Shown here: in pieces, positions 61,309 to 64,000 of the stretch
Position numbering within the stretch: position 1 is the stretch's first letter
Layout: the number at the start of each line of letters is the position of its first letter
Origin: Solibacillus silvestris_B
GTDB lineage: Bacteria > Bacillota > Bacilli > Bacillales_A > Planococcaceae
NCBI RefSeq assembly: GCF_051967575.1
Contig: NZ_JBQCJW010000003.1
Span: 124,001-188,000 of the forward strand
Length of the DNA stretch: 64,000 nucleotides
Direction: 5' to 3'
Notes under the pieces: model-generated
The model's database searches: none
What the model saw: the letters and a program-made list of their open reading frames with translations, nothing else
What the model was told of the DNA's origin: nothing
Translations under genes and position numbers: made by a program

Positions 61309-63054
61309 CTACGCTGAGTAGTCGCGTTTACGTGGTGGAATTAACGAAACGTCTACTTCGGCATAAGTAATAATTGGTTCGCCCGTTGCCGGATCGAACT
61401 TCGCCATAGTTGTTTTCAAGAAGTTCTCATCATCACGTTCCGGGAACTCAGGCTTGTAGTGAGCACCACGAGACTCGTTGCGTAATAATGCACCCTTAGT
61501 CATAACTTTGGCTAAATATAACATGTTCTTTAACTGACGAGTGAAGTGGGCACCTTGATTCGACCATTTTTGCGTGTCGTTAATGTTGATGTTTTCCCAA
61601 CGCTCTTGAAGCTCAGTTAATTTCGCGTATGTTTCTTCTAATTTTGCGTTTACACGTACAACAGTCATGTTGTCAGTCATCCACTCACCTAATTCTTTAT
61701 GAAGCAAGTAAGCGTTTTCTGTACCATCCATGTTTAAGATGGCTTCCCATTTTTCTGTTTCTTCCTGTACGCGTCGAGTGAAGATCTCTTCTGGTAAATC
61801 TTCCGCATGCTCTTTAAGTCCTTTAATGTACTTAACGGCATTTGGACCTGCAACCATACCACCGTAAATTGCAGATAATAATGAGTTCGCGCCTAAACGG
61901 TTTGCACCGTGTTGTGAGTAATCACATTCACCTGCAGCGAATAAACCAGGAATTTCAGTCATTTGATCATAGTCAACCCATAATCCGCCCATTGAATAGT
62001 GAACCGCAGGGAAGATTTTCATTGGTAATTTACGTGGGTCATCACCTACGAATTTCTCGTAGATTTCGATAATACCACCTAATTTAATATCTAATTCATG
62101 TGGGTCTTTATGGGATAGGTCTAAGTATACCATGTTTTCGCCATTAATACCCAACTTTTGATTTACGCACACGTCAAAAATCTCACGTGTTGCAATATCA
62201 CGTGGTACTAAGTTACCGTAAGCAGGGTATTTTTCTTCTAGGAAGTACCAAGGCTTACCATCTTTATAAGTCCATACACGTCCACCTTCACCACGAGCAG
62301 ATTCTGACATTAGACGGTTTTTGTCGTCTCCAGGAATCGCTGTCGGGTGGATTTGAATCATTTCACCGTTCGAATATGTTGCACCTTGCTGGTAAACAAT
62401 CGATGCAGCAGAACCTGTGTTAATAACAGAGTTTGTCGTTTTACCGAAGATGATACCAGGTCCGCCAGTAGCCATAATTACAGCATCGCCACGGAATGAA
62501 CGGATCTCTTCAGTTTTTAAGTCTTGTGCTACGATACCACGGCAAACGCCTTCGTCATCAAGCACAGCACCAAGGAATTCCCAGTGCTCATATTTTGTAA
62601 CTAAACCAGCTACTTCGTGTGAACGAACTTGCTCATCCAGCGCATATAATAATTGTTGACCTGTCGTAGCACCCGAGAATGCTGTACGGTGCATTAACGT
62701 ACCACCGAAACGACGGAAGTCAAGTAAACCTTCTGGCGTACGGTTGAACATTACACCCATACGATCCATTAAGTGGATAATACCAGGGGCTGCATCACAC
62801 ATACCTTTAACTGGTGGCTGGTTCGCTAAGAAGTCTCCACCATATACTGTATCGTCAAAGTGGATCCATGGAGAATCCCCTTCACCTTTTGTATTAACTG
62901 CTCCGTTAATTCCGCCTTGTGCACAAACAGAGTGTGAACGTTTAACTGGAACTAACGAGAATAATTCAACTGCAGTACCAACTTCAGCTGCTTTAATCGT
63001 AGCCATTAAGCCCGCTAGACCGCCGCCAACGACGATAACTTTACTCTTTGCCAT
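61309..63054 (-). CDS. sdhA: Succinate dehydrogenase flavoprotein subunit
   Basis: 581 residues. FAD-binding GGGLAGLMATIKAAE (residues 10-24), HSVCAQGGINGA with the FAD-linking His, HPTAIPGDD and REGGRVW-like ESARGEGGRVWTYKDG, and HYSMGGLWVDYD in the active site. It oxidises succinate to fumarate at the inner face of the membrane. Central member of sdhCAB. Confidence 0.97.
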   Translation of the reverse strand: MAKSKVIVVGGGLAGLMATIKAAEVGTAVELFSLVPVKRSHSVCAQGGINGAVNTKGEGDSPWIHFDDTVYGGDFLANQPPVKGMCDAAPGIIHLMDRMGVMFNRTPEGLLDFRRFGGTLMHRTAFSGATTGQQLLYALDEQVRSHEVAGLVTKYEHWEFLGAVLDDEGVCRGIVAQDLKTEEIRSFRGDAVIMATGGPGIIFGKTTNSVINTGSAASIVYQQGATYSNGEMIQIHPTAIPGDDKNRLMSESARGEGGRVWTYKDGKPWYFLEEKYPAYGNLVPRDIATREIFDVCVNQKLGINGENMVYLDLSHKDPHELDIKLGGIIEIYEKFVGDDPRKLPMKIFPAVHYSMGGLWVDYDQMTEIPGLFAAGECDYSQHGANRLGANSLLSAIYGGMVAGPNAVKYIKGLKEHAEDLPEEIFTRRVQEETEKWEAILNMDGTENAYLLHKELGEWMTDNMTVVRVNAKLEETYAKLTELQERWENININDTQKWSNQGAHFTRQLKNMLYLAKVMTKGALLRNESRGAHYKPEFPERDDENFLKTTMAKFDPATGEPIITYAEVDVSLIPPRKRDYSA

Positions 63055-63149
63055 GATTATTTCTCACTCCTCATTAATTGCTAATTACTTTTACTCATAA
63101 TTCATCCGATAGGCCATCTTAACTATGTATTAGTGATCAAGTTAAGGGA

Positions 63150-63764
63150 TTAAACGAATGACACGATAGCCGCAACACCAACAATCGCTAAAATTACGAA
63201 AACTAACATCGTAATATAAGTTGTGATTTGTTGAGATTTTTTAGATTGCGTAATGCCCCAGCTTACTAAGAAGCCCCATAAACCGTTCGCTAAGTGGAAG
63301 GCTGCAGATACGATACCTACGATGTAGAATGCTAACATTAATGGATTGTCAACGATTTCTACCATCATATTGAACTCAACTTCCGTACCGAATGCTTTTT
63401 GAACACGCGTTTGGAAAATGTGCCATGCAATAAAGATTACTAGGAAAATACCTGTAAAGCGCTGTAATGTGAACATCCAGTTGCGGAATGTGCCAAAACG
63501 CTTCGTATTGTAAGTTGCAGTAAATGCAATATACACTCCATAGAATCCATGGAACATTAATGGAATATAGATGATAATCCATTCCATCGCCAACAATAAC
63601 CAATGCGGAACTAAATCCATCATACCTGTTGCGTTATTGTAGGCCTCTTCACCACCGACTGCAGTGAAGTTCAAAGATAAGTGGAACACCAAGAACAACC
63701 CGACTGGGACTACACCTAGTAACGAGTGTAAGCGGCGCCATAAAAATTCACGATCTTTCGACAA
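63150..63764 (-). CDS. sdhC: Succinate dehydrogenase cytochrome b558 subunit
   Basis: A 204-residue membrane protein with five helices. Conserved histidines at about 28, 72, 115 and 157 match the axial ligands of the two haems in Bacillus subtilis SdhC (28, 70, 113, 155). It anchors SdhAB and reduces menaquinone. The start is TTG 63764, behind GGGGGG at 8 bases; a frame from 63851 would begin at the transcription start. First gene of sdhCAB. Confidence 0.96.
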   Translation of the reverse strand: MSKDREFLWRRLHSLLGVVPVGLFLVFHLSLNFTAVGGEEAYNNATGMMDLVPHWLLLAMEWIIIYIPLMFHGFYGVYIAFTATYNTKRFGTFRNWMFTLQRFTGIFLVIFIAWHIFQTRVQKAFGTEVEFNMMVEIVDNPLMLAFYIVGIVSAAFHLANGLWGFLVSWGITQSKKSQQITTYITMLVFVILAIVGVAAIVSFV

Positions 63765-63857
63765 AACTGTTACCCCCCTTAGTACTTGAAATACACATGC
63801 AAAACGTCTCAATTTTGTAAACGTTGTGTTGTTGACTGCGCATTTCATCATGGTACA

Positions 63858-63886
63858 ATATTATGACATGTCCATTGTACTCTCAA
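63858..63886 (-). promoter_or_regulatory. SigA-type promoter of sdhCAB
   Basis: On the minus strand: TTGAGA (63881-63886), 17-base spacer, TAATAT (63858-63863). The leader before the TTG start is about 87 bases. Confidence 0.7.
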
Positions 63887-64000
63887 CAGATACTAGCGTC
63901 AAGGCAACGCAGGATATTTTATAATCATTTTAAAGACGGGTTTACGCTGTTTGAAGTTCAGTTTTTTCTACTTATAACTTAATTCTTTTGGAAAGAATGA

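Overview
The window is a low-GC Bacillales chromosome segment. Gene order (tig-clpX-lonA-ysxC on the left; sdhCAB-ysmA-gerE-marR-racE-rph-ysnA-ysnB on the right), sporulation and germination genes (gerE, cwlJ, a SleL/YaaH-type lysin, a YteA-type protein) and frequent TTG/GTG starts behind strong AGGAGG sites place it in the Firmicutes. The protein style (CpdB-type nucleotidase with SLH domains, carboxynorspermidine route, YkvI, CwlJ) suggests the Planococcaceae, near Solibacillus/Lysinibacillus. That genus-level call is inference.

Layout. 1-2.4 kb: two secreted proteins of unknown function and a YjfB-type motility protein. 2.5-9.8 kb: protein quality control and ribosome biogenesis (ysxC, lonA, clpX, tig, a TPR protein); lonB is absent. 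10-14.6 kb: a pyrroline-5-carboxylate reductase homologue and a two-gene carboxynorspermidine dehydrogenase/decarboxylase operon for spermidine-type polyamines. 14.7-19.4 kb: an ECF sigma/anti-sigma pair, a SelO-type AMPylase, a BirA-controlled bioY and a universal stress protein. 19.5-26 kb: a SWIM-SNF2 helicase, a GNAT enzyme and cstA broken by one amber codon. 26.4-32 kb: a KGG stress protein behind a SigB-like promoter, an HExxH protein, an RNase J, a YteA-type regulator and a phospholipase D-like protein. 32-38 kb: an orphan OpuAC-type betaine-binding lipoprotein, a CAP-domain protein interrupted by a 100-N assembly gap, about 1.1 kb of non-coding DNA with two families of degenerate repeats, and an SLH-anchored nucleotidase. 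38.1-41.3 kb: tenA-thiM-thiD-thiE behind tandem TPP riboswitches. 41.6-48.3 kb: spore peptidoglycan enzymes mixed with four very small hydrophilic genes, then YkvI and SIMPL proteins. 48.4-55.9 kb: accessory DNA with a phage-like protein, an HTH protein, an aldehyde dehydrogenase, an aldo/keto reductase pseudogene, a HEPN-like protein, an IS4-type transposase remnant and a zinc-ribbon nuclease, ending at tRNA-Arg(UCU). 56-64 kb: the conserved core ysnB, rdgB, rph, racE, marR, gerE, ysmA, sdhBAC.

The most unusual stretch is 52.5-56.0 kb next to the tRNA. A HEPN-motif protein and a NUMOD1-like/zinc-ribbon/Vsr-like nuclease sit among decayed genes, as in a small defence or homing island. Other notable points are the tandem TPP riboswitches, the amber codon in cstA, a probable ATT start codon in the SleL-type gene, and several genes under 60 codons. 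All family assignments come from reading the sequence; no database search was run.
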